This document shows, piece by piece, positions 1 to 10,955 of a stretch of DNA of 64,000 nucleotides. This stretch comes from Saccharina japonica. Lineage: Eukaryota > Sar > Phaeophyceae > Laminariales > Laminariaceae. Below the pieces are notes generated by a model. It made no database searches. It saw nothing but the letters and a program-made list of their open reading frames with translations, and had not been told where the DNA came from. Position 1 is the stretch's first letter; each line of letters begins with the position of its first letter. Position numbers and translations under genes: made by a program. The stretch is taken from the NCBI GenBank assembly GCA_008828725.1, contig MEHQ01001273.1, positions 244,625 to 308,624 of the forward strand, given 5' to 3'.

Positions 1-350
1 GTCGAGGGGTATGTTACTAGCCAGTCAGACACGTTTCGGCGCCGAAAAACTGTTACCTCTATCATCGCAGCACGAGCTATTTCGCACATCGGGCAGACTA
101 TATCCCGACGTACCAGGTAGTTTTCGTCTACTACTGCTGTAGATGTACGTAACAAAAACTGCCCTTGTGACTTGTTGTGGTGCATATGAATCTTTACAGA
201 GCGTAGGTCCAACGAACGAGAGGCATCCCTGCGCCTCGATCCCTTAGACCGGGTACAGGCTCCCCACCGGCATCACGATCTACTAGAGAAAGATCGTATC
301 TATATACCAGTAAAGGGCAACCGTTCATATATACGGGGATTGGCGCTGCG
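1..350. other. No feature seen
   Basis: I see no gene, RNA or recognisable repeat here. The stretch ends at the left terminus of a MITE-A fragment. Confidence 0.5.
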
Positions 351-493
351 GACGCGTGCTACGATGGCCATTTCCCTTCGTTTATTAATTCAAAATCTGT
401 TTATGACTTAGTATTATTAATAGTATAGTTCCTCGAGTGAGGAGCCCCAGAAAATGTCCGGTATGCAGGTGCAGCTCTACCGTAGCACCCGTC
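351..493. mobile_element. MITE-A, short internally deleted copy
   Basis: It starts GACGCGTGCTACGATGG and ends with CTCTACCGTAGCACCCGTC, the two inverted termini of the MITE-A family. The internal part is reduced to about 100 bp but keeps the family block TCCTCGAGTGAGGAGC. No target-site duplication is clear. Confidence 0.6.
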
Positions 494-651
494 GATTGTG
501 GAACGCATTGCTTTTGAAGTAGACGTGGGATAATGTAAACACCGGCAGCAGTCAGTCGTGAAATATATAGTGCATTCACACCCGCCGGGCGGATGGTCGA
601 TCCAACTTTTGATGATTCAGATATTTCGGGGCAGGTGTACAGGTGTACTCC

Positions 652-806
652 TGATCTGTATGATCTGTATGAACTGTATGATCTGTATGAGCTGTAGGAT
701 TTGCAGGATCTGTATGATCTGTATGGTCTGTCTGATCTGTATGGTACGTATGATCTGTATGATCGGTATGATCTGTATGATCTGTATGATCTGTATGACC
801 TGCATA
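652..806. repeat. 9-bp minisatellite TGATCTGTA
   Basis: About 17 head-to-tail copies of TGATCTGTA with scattered substitutions. A 9-bp unit without stop codons keeps all frames open, giving artefactual repeat peptides (Tyr-Arg-Ser on the minus strand, Ile-Cys-Met on the plus strand). I do not read it as coding. Confidence 0.9.
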
Positions 807-1445
807 GTCTACAGTATCTACAAACAGTACTAGCACATGTTTCCTGGGTTAGATCTGTCCAGATAAATTGACTAATACGCAGACCCTGCACAACTTCTAA
901 CAGCGCGAGGTAGGCGAGGAACTGCTGTAGCTGTAGATGATCTAGATAACGATCTATTCGAGGTGTGAACCTATCTTAACGGCACAACAGGGGGATTTGG
1001 AGACACACTACACCGCTGTAGGTACTTGGAAGAAACGTGGGAGAATCGCTTCAGCAAAGTGAGAGGATCAACCGTTGTTGGGATGGACATATTTTCAATG
1101 GGGGGGGAGGGGCACATATTTTGTTGGAAATGACGTGGAACTAGATGATCTACAGTAGCTCACGATCTGTAGCTGTAGCTGCAGTGTAGATTGAAACGAA
1201 TACGCTGTGTCAAGGCTCTATGTTAAGAGAGATGGTAAGTAACACTCAATAGCAGCAGCACTAGAGGGTACACAGTGATAATACCGTTCGTAGTCGAATA
1301 GTAGCAGTATTACTAGTAGTAGTACTGTAAGCAGTATCGTAGCAATACTACAAGTAGTACAGTAGTACTGTACTAATAGCATACAAGTAGCCGTACGGTA
1401 GGAGTACCGTAGTACAGACGGCACAGCAGTAGAGATAGTAATAGT
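807..1445. other. Intergenic, GTA/GTAC-rich
   Basis: No gene is seen. CTAGATGATCT-like motifs occur at 930-960 and 1140-1190, and a degenerate GTA/TAC trinucleotide tract lies at about 1300-1420 with many GTAC palindromes. Confidence 0.4.
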
Positions 1446-1872
1446 GACGCACACTACGATAGAGATGAACCATCATTGTTGTTTTCTGAGGCCGCTCACG
1501 ACAGGAGCTCTGCACTGCAGTAATAGTAAGTAAAAAACAACGGTTTTGGAGGTAAAATATAAGTGCTACGTACCCATGGCCTCAGGTATACCAGTACAAT
1601 GGAAAACATTGTAACACACAAGAATGAAAGTCCTACCATGGTATGTACGACTTTGGGTTAAGGAGCCCAACCAATCAGGCGCGGTGTGCCTGTGGAGCAG
1701 TAGGAACACCTCGTAGTGGGGGAAGCCGCCCTTTTCATTGTATTCATTGCAGGTTATGAGTGTAATGCCATTCCCGAGTCGTGCCAAGCGATTTTTCACT
1801 GCCGTATATCAGGATACCGCGCTTCACTCAGACCGCCTTACTGGGGGACCTCTACCGTAATAGTGGTACGGC
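1446..1872. mobile_element. MITE-A, degenerate and expanded copy
   Basis: The left end GACGCACACTACGATAGAG resembles the family terminus. The interior carries the family blocks GGTTTTGGAGG, CACAAGAATGAAAGTC and GGGTTAAGGAGCCC in the usual order. A right terminus, ACCTCTACCGTAATAGTGG, is at about 1848-1870. The copy is longer than the usual 205-280 bp, so unrelated sequence has probably been added between about 1690 and 1840. Confidence 0.5.
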
Positions 1873-1910
1873 CGCTGTTACGCCATCGGGGCCTGTATAC
1901 AGCCACTAGA

Positions 1911-2051
1911 GGTTGCCCCCTTAGGGTACCCGCCACGAACGGGTACCCGCCAATTTTCGGAGGCCGGACCCTACCCTACCCGCCGGGTATTGACATTTTG
2001 ACGGGTACCCGGGTACACGGGAACCCGGCGGGTACCTGGCGGGTACCCGGA
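1911..2051. repeat. Palindromic GGGTACCCG cluster
   Basis: At least six copies of GGGTACCCG or near variants are packed into 140 bp, several joined by GGCGGGTACC. Each unit is self-complementary around the GGTACC core, so the tract can fold into many small hairpins. Confidence 0.75.
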
Positions 2052-2059
2052 TAATTTTG

Positions 2060-3389
2060 AATTTTTATTCTTGTTTCGGTGGCACGATGTGGTGACAGCC
2101 ACGCGGCTCTCACGTAAAACGACCGTAAAACGACCGACCACCCCGCCCACATCACCCAGGAACACACCCACACGCTATGCAACACACGGACCTACACAAC
2201 AATCTACCAAACGTTGATATGCCCAGCAGGGCAGGTACCGTTATGCATCCCTGATCCCAATGGTTATTATGGTATCTAATGTTGCCGGGTGCAAGCTGTA
2301 TTATCATCGAGTATAGTCTGCAGGAATGATCTACGAGTACTGCTACTACTGCTGTGTATGCATGTATGATAGCACGTGTGTTTGCTTGGTGGGTTGAATC
2401 TGTACTCTTCTGCTGTGCCTTGTTGTAGAGATCCCGCACAACATCTATCTGATCTCATAGTAGCAGCAGAGCAGGTTCGGATCAAAGTGTTCTACTGCTA
2501 TAATACTACTGCTGTGCTGCTGTACAAGTATAGATCGTGATCTATCTGTTCGAGATGTACACCCATACCTCGTATCTAAAACAACAACAGCACAGCAGCA
2601 CAGAGTGCCAACGACTCGATTCATCTCCCTCCCTTCTCTTAATAGCCGTTTTTTTAATGCTGTTTGCTGCTGCCGTATTTGTTGTGGTTGCTGTTGTTGC
2701 TGTTTTTGTCCTCCCGCCCCGTGCGCAAACTCTCCGCATTATTTTTATATCCTGCGTATTCTTTCGAAGGTAAAGAAGTAAAATTATTTTATCGGCTGTT
2801 GTGTCCAGTCAAGCAGTACGTTCATACTGTAATTACTGCCATGTGGTACTGGTGTATACTACAAAAAGAGCAGTGTTGTGCATGTTTCGGCCAAAGCCGT
2901 GCCTTCGCGGTTTGCGTGCGACAACTCGGTCGCAGGTGCGACGGGGTTATAGCCTGACGGAATGTATGTGAGTCCGTGTCGAATATAGCTCGGCGACTCA
3001 TTCGCTTGTGGGGTCATCGAATTCATGGTTCACCCGGGATCAACAGGTTCATACACACGTACAGCAAGTAAGTACAGTACCAGAACGTACACCCTGGTAC
3101 GACTGCAAGACGTTACGAAAATCTTTTTCTTTCGGAACAAGAAAAAAGAAAAAAATAAGAAAAAAATCATACTCTGTTCCCAGTCTGTTCGTTCATCAAG
3201 AAACGGAGAGCTCTAGCTAGAGAGCACCCATGGTGATTTCGAGCGAGTACGAGTACGAGTAAATACTTCTGCCGAATCTCTCTGCTGTGAGCATCAACAC
3301 CAACAAGACGCCAATGCACTACAGCAGTAGAGCTGCAGCACCACTAAACGACACGCACACAGGTGGTCGCCAACTTTTGGTTTATGCGG
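2060..3389. other. Intergenic, no gene recognised
   Basis: It contains interrupted CAACAG/GTTGCT trinucleotide tracts (about 2584-2710) and an A-rich stretch (3118-3170). No conserved open frame or RNA gene is recognised. Confidence 0.4.
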
Positions 3390-3800
3390 CGCTCTCTCGT
3401 TCCTTGAGAGCTCACTCCATGCATGCATGAAAACTGTGAGGACGTGAGAAAAGGCTGCTGGCGCCAAAAAATAGACGTTGCGCGACGCAATCTCTCCGCA
3501 TGTAAAACGTAAAATTACACTGCTGCTGTGTCCGGAAATATAAGAGACGTTTTGTATGCGTCTAGGTACTAAATAGGTCCTTATATATCCGTACATATAG
3601 AGACCGAATCTCTACATCATTTGATACGTGTATGACACCTGCTGACGGACTGGCGTGCTGGTATGCGCCTGTGGATGATAATCATACTACTGCATTATAG
3701 AGCTGGTCCGTGTAAATGAAACAAAAACCACCTCGTCAAAAGTTTACCGCAATGCAAAGAAGTGTGGCAGGGTCTTTGTGTACGTACTCTTGGTAGGTGA
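3390..3800. repeat. Dispersed repeat D, copy 1
   Basis: It resembles 32940-33530 in blocks and in the same order: GCTCACTCC(A/G)TGCATG, GCAATCTC(T/C)CCGCATGTAA, CTGGCGTGCTG, AGCTGGTCCGTGTA, then GTCAAAAG and CA(T/A)GCAAAG. In this copy the AGCTGGTCCGTGTA and GTCAAAAG blocks are close together, whereas a MITE-B separates them in the other copy. It therefore marks the pre-insertion arrangement. No protein is implied. Confidence 0.6.
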
Positions 3801-4039
3801 AATGGCTACGTGTACCATACGAAGGCATACTCATCAGGGTGGGGATTGAGCGATACAACAGTAGTACTGCTTGCTGCAGCAGTGATGGCATAGTAGCCCT
3901 GCTTGTACATACGTGCGCGGGCTTGACGCTTCTTTCGTGTGTGGTTATGTTGCGGAGACGATGAAATCTTTCAGCAACGACAAAAACTGCAGTAATCGTA
4001 GCATACAAAAACGGCACTGAACTCGCTGAACTACTTGTG

Positions 4040-4063
4040 CAGCAGCAGCAGCAGCAGCAGCAG
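4040..4063. repeat. (CAG)8 microsatellite
   Basis: Eight uninterrupted CAG units in a region with no supported gene. Confidence 0.9.
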
Positions 4064-4610
4064 AAACAATAGCAGTAGCAACACCACAACGACGACGATC
4101 TACAGCATACCGTACATACATCCGGTAGCATCCTGTGCCAGGCTTCAGCTGAAACACACCAACGACACAACTACGACGCATGACACACAACAATAGTACG
4201 TAGCAGCAGTACTGCAACAACAGCAGTAACTAACTGCTGCTGTAGCAATAGACACAACCACACAAGCATGATGAGAGCAAAGAAAGATATAACTCCACGT
4301 GGGAGAAAGACCAAAAAGAAAGGCGTATCCTGGAGTATCTGAAATCCCAAAGGCCATCGCCCTGTGCGTCTACAGTGCTAAAGAAGAAGCTGCTCACTAC
4401 GTAAGAGAGTGCGTCAAACGCGACTACAGCAGTAGATACTCTACTCGTCCTACTGCCGTGCTTGCTGTACCTGGTACACCGTACGAGTAGCTGCTGCTGT
4501 GCTGCTGCTGCTGCTTGCTGTTCGCGAGGAGATTGCGTAACGTTCCCGCAGGAGGAGCACAGCACGGCCTAGAGCAGGACTGCTGCTGTAGTAGTACCAC
4601 TACTGTGGTA

Positions 4611-4634
4611 CTGCTGCTGCTGCTGCTGCTGCTG
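4611..4634. repeat. (CTG)8 microsatellite
   Basis: Eight CTG units followed by a looser GTTGCTGTTGTTGCTG tract. The surrounding 4064-4949 holds no gene that I recognise. Confidence 0.9.
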
Positions 4635-4949
4635 GTGGTTCTACATGTTGCTGTTGCTGTTGTTGCTGTTTGTGTAGTAGTAGCGCATGCGGCGCATCGA
4701 TTGATTGACGGATACAGCAAGCAAGCAAACCCACATGGAAATAACTTACAACTTTTACAACAACATCAAAACCACAACAGCTACCTACGTACACTGTTTT
4801 AGATACTCGAAGGAACACTTGCCCACCTTGAAATCGTCAGAAGAGATACCCCTCGTCGTCTCGAAGCGCGGAGAGCGGAGGGAGAACCGATGTCGTCAGC
4901 AAAAAAACGTCGCTCGTCCGGCCTTTTATACGTAGCTTTGCCCTGTCGG

Positions 4950-5063
4950 CGCCACCGCCGCCGCTGCCGCCGCTGCTGTTACTGCTTGCCGCTGCTTCTT
5001 CTGCTGCTACTGCTGCTGCTGCTGCTGCTGCCGCTGCTGCTGCTTTTGCTGCCGCTGCTATCC
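4950..5063. repeat. Interrupted GCC/GCT trinucleotide tract
   Basis: A mixed CCG/CTG/GCT tract of about 110 bp. On the minus strand it is read as poly-Ala/Ser inside a 240-codon open frame (4837-5559). The rest of that frame resembles no family I know, and low-complexity DNA keeps frames open by chance. Confidence 0.85.
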
Positions 5064-5509
5064 TCGTTAGGTTTGTCTGGCGTTGTTCTTCCACAGATCG
5101 GCACAGGAGTCCACGCGCAGTAGTATGTGCGAGGATAAAAAATGCACAGCGCAGTTGGGAGAAGATGAGATGCGAAAGCGTTTCTTTGTGGCTCGGGGTG
5201 GTGTGCAGCCGGCCGTGGTTTTTCGCGAGTTGCCAGAGAGAAGAATACCGGTAGAAGTCCAATGCGGCAAAATCGATCGGCAACCCACTTCCAAGAAGAA
5301 TCATAACGCACGAGCAAGAACTTGAAGTGCGGTACTTTATCATGAACCACAGCAGTTCGAAAGAAGCAAGAGATCGCAACGGACGCGTGATGAGTATGGG
5401 ACGTTGTATATAGGACGGCAGAATATGTATTCGCCTTTTTTTGCGTCGTACCAGTGTAAAAAGTAGAGAAAATACGTCAGCTGGTGAGTGCGACCAATTG
5501 TATGGTTGA
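5064..5509. other. Intergenic, no gene recognised
   Basis: No coding signal beyond unsupported overlapping open frames on both strands. Confidence 0.3.
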
Positions 5510-5675
5510 AGTAAGAAACAAGCTATTTTAAAAAGAAAGCCAGGCTGATGAGATATCAAGGAAAATAAGAAATTCGGGAGTCGTTATATCTTGAAATTCG
5601 TGTCGAAGTGGCACCCTCTCTCAAATAAGAAATCCAGCCTGGCCCATGTTTTCTGTTTCTTATCAGGTGTCCTGT
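5510..5675. mobile_element. MITE-B, copy 1
   Basis: One of three copies in the window (also 6008-6171 and 33276-33436). The left arm contains AAAGAAAGCCAGGCTG and the right arm CAGCCTGGCCC followed by CTGTTTCTTATCAGG, roughly the inverse complement of the left arm. The centre shares TTCGGGAG.CGTTAT.TTGAAA and GCACCCTCTCTC with the other copies. No coding capacity. The copy is foldback-like. Confidence 0.65.
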
Positions 5676-6007
5676 GCTGTGCGTACAACAACTAGTATAC
5701 GAGTGGGTATGGTGTTTGTGAGCAAAAATCATGTGTTTTGCCTTCGACAGGCCTTCGCCAAAAATTCCAGAAGGCATCCTTGGGCCGAAAGAACCACATC
5801 ATCATCGGCCGTCTTGAAGCCAAATAAAGCTATACCGGCGGTGCGTACATGCCACCACGTTGCCACCGGCACTCAAATGCATTAGGAATCCAGCAGCAAT
5901 TGGCTGACACACCACAGGTTATCATACAGCAGACAACCCCTGTCGGAATTGATCGCGGTGGTCTACAAGTACAAACAAGAGAAACATACAATAATAATAG
6001 TAATACG

Positions 6008-6171
6008 ACACCTAACAATAAGAAACAGGCTTATAAGAAAGCCAGGCTGAGATTTAGAGGAAAATAAGAGATTCGGGAGACGTTATCTTGAAAAAAGTGT
6101 AGAAAGCACCCTCTCTCGAGTAAGACATCTAGCCTGAACCAGATTTCCGGTTTCTTATTGGGTGCCCTGTA
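6008..6171. mobile_element. MITE-B, copy 2
   Basis: The best preserved copy. The left arm starts ACACCTAACAATAAGAAAC and continues to GCCAGGCTGA. The right arm runs from AGCCTGAACC to GGTTTCTTATTGGGTG. The imperfect inverted termini are about 40 bp and the total is about 165 bp. It shares the central GCACCCTCTCTC block with the other copies. Confidence 0.7.
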
Positions 6172-6369
6172 CTGACAACAGCAAGCAGTATACATTCCAG
6201 ACATTTCCAGTTCCCTCAAAACGTTTACTGCTGCACCGACACTGCACACGGCCGCACGTATACATCCACACACGCACTTTTTGTTTCAGTACAATTCGAC
6301 ATACAACCGTAGTATTAGTAAGTACGTGTCGTACATCAGTAGGTACAGTAGTTTGCCGTAGCGCCATTG

Positions 6370-6586
6370 CACCGTGCGGGACTCTTTCCTTCCGTGGCAC
6401 TAATGGCACCCCTCGCAAACAACCGCACACCCACCACACCTTGGTCTCCTATTATTTCATTATTTTCCCCCTTCTCCCTTTGCTTCAAAATCCTGACGAC
6501 ACCGGCTCACGGGACAACGCCACAAGCACACAGCACCACCACCACCACCACCACCACCACCACCAGTAGCAGCAGCAGCAGCAGTG
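6370..6586. repeat. Dispersed repeat with (ACC)n(AGC)n tail
   Basis: The order is GGGACTCTTTCCTTC, a CACACC-rich part, AAATCCTGAC, then (ACC)n at 6534-6565 and (AGC)n to 6585, ending CAGTGAGCG. A similar order is present at 34570-34865. The last bases, CAG repeats followed by GTGAG, resemble a splice donor. Confidence 0.55.
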
Positions 6587-6589
6587 AGC

Positions 6590-7313
6590 GAAATAGTAAG
6601 GTTGGACGGAAAAGAGAGTGGAAAATGTGTTGTTTGTTGGTAAAAAAATATTGGAAATTTTATGGAAAAAAGCTGCTCGATAAGAACGACCCTTTATTAG
6701 ACACATAAAAAGCTTCATGATCGCTTTTCGACACGGCGAGTGTGGTGTTCCCTCCTCCTCCTTGTTTCTTGCCCAAGAAAGTTTTTGGCCATCTACCCGA
6801 CAATGTGCGCGTGTGTGTACAACGCGATACCACCCTGCGACGCCACGCGCCCATGAACAACACCGGCGACTTAAATGACTAGTAGGCTCATGGGTATATG
6901 CAAGGAGGACGAACCGGTTTTGGTGTATGTAGATCCCGTTGCCACGTCCGGCTTAAGTTGATAGAGTATACTTCACTCCACGCCACCGCCTGCTGTTGTC
7001 ATTTTTAAATGACTTCGTCTGCAAATAGGCATCTTTCATTTGTTGCACCAAAGAACTGGACCATGGTCTCGTTTTTGGCAGCTCTTGTCGATTCTGTAAA
7101 TAGAAAGTGGGTACTCGTCGTAGAGCCTACGTAGGGATCTACTGTACATCAACTCTTGTTCGGGGTTGATTTGTTTGTTGATTAATTAGGCCAAATCGTG
7201 TTGATTCAATCATGATTAGTTGATTAATATCAACAACACAATCAACTCGTACACGATGATGTGATTCACAATCATGATTATCGGTTGATTATTGATGGTT
7301 CGTTTTTGCCCAA
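6590..7313. other. Intergenic, TTGATTAAT-rich at the right
   Basis: No gene is seen. At 7160-7300 the sequence is AT-rich with repeated, mutually complementary TTGATTA and ATCAAC motifs, including GTTGATTAATATCAAC. Confidence 0.45.
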
Positions 7314-7323
7314 TAATTCTCGG
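7314..7323. repeat. 10-bp direct repeat, left of the foldback element
   Basis: TAATTCTCGG occurs here and again at 8003-8012, just outside the ends of the large palindrome. It is a candidate target-site duplication. On this side five extra bases (CCTAA) separate it from the terminal inverted repeat. Confidence 0.6.
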
Positions 7324-8002
7324 CCTAAGGCCGACTCTTATGGGAACGGAATCCAAAAAAAAAAACAGGTTTTCCCTTCATCGTACAGAAACCCGCGAGC
7401 AGTGCCGTCGGTAGTGATGGGCCATTTCTGGACGCAGCCCACAGCAAAAAAAACGAGTTTTTGTCACACAGCAACCACCGATGCCACGAGTTCTCGCCTC
7501 ACAGAGCACGGGTCGCGCTAAAACTTCCAAGGCTGTATGCCCCTTTCCTCTGAGCGTCCTCGCTGCCAAGTATGAGGGCCGTAGGTGTCCTGTGGCTAGA
7601 GGTATCGCACATAACGTGAGGCCTAGTCCATTTCTGTCTCAACTTTTTGCTGATCGAAACACGGGCCCGTGTTTCGATCAGCAAAAAGTTGAGACAGAAA
7701 TGGACTAGGCCTCACATTATGTGCGATACCTCTAGCCACAGGCCACCTACGGCCCTCATACTTGGCAGCGAGGACGCTCAGAGAAGAGGGGCATACAGCC
7801 TTGGAAGGTTTAGCGTGACCCGTGCTCTGTGAGGCGAGAACTCGTGGCATCGGTGGTTGCTGTGTGACAAAAACTCGTCTTTTTTGCTGTTTCGGGCAGG
7901 TTTTGGGACAGAAAAAAAGAAGCGGAGTGTTGTGCGGGTTTCACCACCACAAAGGGGAAAGGCTGTTTTGTTTTCTGGATTCCGTTCCCATAAGAGTCGG
8001 CC
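7324..8002. mobile_element. Foldback palindrome, zero loop
   Basis: A 679-bp inverted repeat centred between 7665 and 7666 (core ACGGGCCCGT). Position i matches position 15331 minus i with no net gap from 7329 to 8002. The inner arm (7441-7665) is almost perfect, with a handful of mismatches. The outer 26 bp (7329-7354 against 7977-8002, starting GGCCGACTCTTATGG) match perfectly. The segment between (7355-7440 against 7891-7976) is strongly diverged but still collinear. Open frames on both strands are mirror images of each other. It is most like a foldback or MITE-type element. The arm divergence argues against a simple sequencing hairpin artefact. Confidence 0.8.
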
Positions 8003-8012
8003 TAATTCTCGG
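8003..8012. repeat. 10-bp direct repeat, right of the foldback element
   Basis: Second TAATTCTCGG, directly abutting the right terminal inverted repeat. Confidence 0.6.
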
Positions 8013-10347
8013 ATTTGTTTCTAGCAGGCGAGCACGGTCGCCGTCGTGCTACAAAAAGCCTGCCAGTGCTGTGGCAACCCCGCCAGCAACACCTGGACCC
8101 GTTGTGAGGTCCTCGTTAGTTATTACCACGACGAAACCCCACTAGGATTAATGCGACAGAGGGCAACCCGAAAGTTAAGCCCCGCTGCTTCCCCTGGGGA
8201 GTTTGTTTAACGTCACGGGAGCCCGCGCAATACTCATGAAACTCCTGTTCTGGCAGGTTATGTAGAACGTTTACGAGAATCCTCGGTAGACATCGGTCGA
8301 CAAACCCAACGACCCCGCCATGAACTCTGAACGGATCGCGCTGGTTAAGGGTTCCGACCCATCCCAGTGTCAGAGTGCTCACACCTTGGTCGATGATATG
8401 TGGCGTGGGCCGGCCAGGCGTCTGGTAAAAAAACATTTGATCGCTGGTGTGTAGAAAACAGACGACAAAAGCTCTCGATCCCTCTCCGATGCTAAAAAAA
8501 ATTAACTTTGTGAAGGTTTTGACGAAGACCATAGGACGCCGCAGGCAACATCTCGCCCCCTAGACTACGGATCGTAATGATACCTACGAGGCCGTTATTT
8601 ATGTTCACTGGCCTTGCCCGGTAGGAAGTGGGTTAGTCGTGGATTGAGTCTATGTGTCATCAAATTCATTATAGAGCTCGACGGTGTGATATCTACACCA
8701 TCAGTAGACCATCGCCAAGTACGTATTATACGTTACATCTGGCCATAGCGCTTTTCTCTACTTCCTAGATCGGCACACAATGTACTCGTACATACGTGGG
8801 TCTATGGGTCTGTTCGTGTCGTACATACCAGACAACACATGCGTCAAGTACTACGACGGGGCTTCGTCTAATCAGCTCTATGGAACTCCTCTGGTAGGCT
8901 TTGACGGTTGCACGAGGAAGCTTACCATACGTGTTTTTTGAGTGTGCGAGAGATATTGTTTAAAAAAAACAAGTTGGTTTTAACGACAATTGGGCATCAC
9001 GCTGTCTATATAAAATAGATGACACCGACCGCGGCGCGCCAAGGACCCCATCAGTCCGTTAGGTCGGACTCGCTGCCATTGTTACACAACCCTTTTGACA
9101 ATTACTTAACCTGCGTCGTCCCCCCGACGGGCCCTAGCGTGAACGTCTCTGCTCGGCACGCTCCCTGCCCCCTTCCTCCTGGCTAAGGTGTTCCTTGTCC
9201 CTGCGGGTGCAACGAGTACACAGACTGAGGCAGGAGGGGACAGGCCGGGGCACTGCACGTGCGTATCGAGCGAGGTCCGTCTCGTTTGCCGTGATATTAA
9301 GTCACAATGGTTTCGCGACGGTTGAACGCGTCCTCGGACCTGTTCACACCTATATGTATCATAACACGACGGGCCGGTCGCCTGTTCGGACCTACCGTCC
9401 CTGTGTGTCGGTTCCCGGACCCGTTCCCTCAGCGCGCATGTTACAATAGGCGTGTTCAGCCTTTGCCGACGTCGCGCCCCAAATACCGGGTGACCCTGAT
9501 CACCCGAAAAGCAACCCATTGTTGCCGAAACCACTCCTCGTATATAAGGTGTGGCAGACAATTGAGGCGGCGCTTCTGCGCACATGCACCAAGGTATGCT
9601 GTCTGAATCGGTGTCTGCGTTCAGTCGTCTTTGTTATTGGTCCTTGTTCTGCATCTCGGAGGATAACTCGTTCATAATCCGACCCGTGTCTGTGACGACC
9701 GCCCCCCGGGGTGACCCCCGTAGGTTCGAGATTCCATGCGCGGCTGACTTCTGTATCACTAGGCGTTTCTGCCGTCTTAGTTCTGCGCCGAGTGCTGTTC
9801 TGTGAATCTCTAATACATGCTCGGCGGTGCTTCGGCGGTTGCGATGCTTTGGGGCGCGGTCCGGACCCGGACCCGCGCCGGAGGGGCCTGTCTTCATCAA
9901 ACACCTCTTGTGACTCTCGTGGTTGTGCCGTCGACGACACGAAAACCTTTCAAGTCACCGAAATGTCGCTGTTTTTTCGTTTTTGTTTTCGTGACGTCTT
10001 CCGAGCGGGCTGCCAGAGACCCTGACAGCGTTTCCCACGACTCCACAATACGGTCTCGTCAGAGTCACGTGGGTGTCCGCGCGCTTGTACTGCAGCACTG
10101 CCTGCCGCGTGCTCTGATATAATCCTTACCGAATTATGCTATGTTATGTATGCATTTATGTTTCTATGTGCCACTTCTGTACCACGAGTTCGGTCTGAGG
10201 TCGACTGAGCGCCTCCCCATCAGGAAGCCGCGAGCATGCTGACCCGCTTCCCGACCCCGATTCGGCCGAAACCGACCGTGTGCCTGACTGCCCGCGGCCG
10301 GTGCGTTTCCCTCGACGCTGCTCCGCCGACCACTGCTTTGGCCCTGC
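8013..10347. other. Long stretch without a recognised gene
   Basis: The part at 9100-10130 is relatively GC-rich and has overlapping open frames of 100-160 codons on both strands, none with a recognisable motif. No rRNA, tRNA or transposase signature is seen. Confidence 0.4.
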
Positions 10348-10620
10348 AGTGTGCGTGTGCTTCGAGCATGTACGTCTGGGTTTGCATCCGCCGTATTGGT
10401 GGGTGATACTACGCGGGTAGTTCCGTCTGTAGTAAGGGAGGTGTAAGCCGTTCGCCGGATTGGCGCTGCGACCTGCACGACGGTAAGTCGGCTAGCCTCG
10501 TACCCCAGCATTGGTGCCGGTGCGAAGCTCCGTCTGAGCGAGGGCCCTTGCCCCGCTGGTTTTCGCCTGGCATACTGCCGAGAAACTACGGCGCCCTCTG
10601 CGATGACCGAGTAGAATGTG

Positions 10621-10860
10621 ATGGGGTGCCCGGCATTCCGCGCTGGTTACACGGTACGGGCGGTCACAAATATGTTGTACGCCGAGGTTTCGGTGGCCCC
10701 TCTGCCTCTGAACATGAATATAAATCAGTCTTCTGCGGGATCGTTCCTGACGACTGTCCCGGGAGGGAGTTATCTTCCCCCCGTAATCATGCGGCGACGC
10801 CAGTGTAAACCTTCGTGGGTGGCATCGGCACTGCTGGTCTGTTTTTGGGGGTCTGTGTGA
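10621..10860 (+). pseudogene. Unrecognised open frame, frameshifted copy
   Basis: An ATG-initiated frame beginning Met-Gly-Cys-Pro-Ala-Phe. In the other duplication copy the same frame continues to 137 residues. Here one T fewer in the TTTTTGGGGG run (about 10843) shifts it into an early TGA. Before the frameshift the two differences I found (GCA/GCG and GCC/GCT) are synonymous, which hints at past coding. Later differences are mixed. No family is recognised and it may be a chance frame. Confidence 0.2.
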
Positions 10861-10904
10861 CCCTGCAAGGGCGAGGTGGACGACGCTCGGCATCTGCATC
10901 TGCT

Positions 10905-10955
10905 CTGGGTCTGAGTCTGAGTCTGGGTCTGCGTCTGCGTCGGGGTCTGAATGAG
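10905..10955. repeat. GTCTGG/GTCTGA hexamer tract, copy 1
   Basis: Seven to eight degenerate hexamers (CTGGGT, CTGAGT, CTGCGT). Looser copies of the motif continue at 11215-11265. Confidence 0.75.

Noticed and set aside
385..891. Protein with Tyr-Arg-Ser repeats on the minus strand
   Set aside because: Produced by the 9-bp TGATCTGTA minisatellite. No coding context on either side.
4837..5559. 240-codon minus-strand open frame with poly-Ala
   Set aside because: Its length depends on a stop-free GCC/GCT tract. The remainder has no motif, and opposing frames are open too.
8081..8700. Ribosomal RNA fragment
   Set aside because: The sequence has a structured, GC-balanced look, but I could match no conserved rRNA segment.
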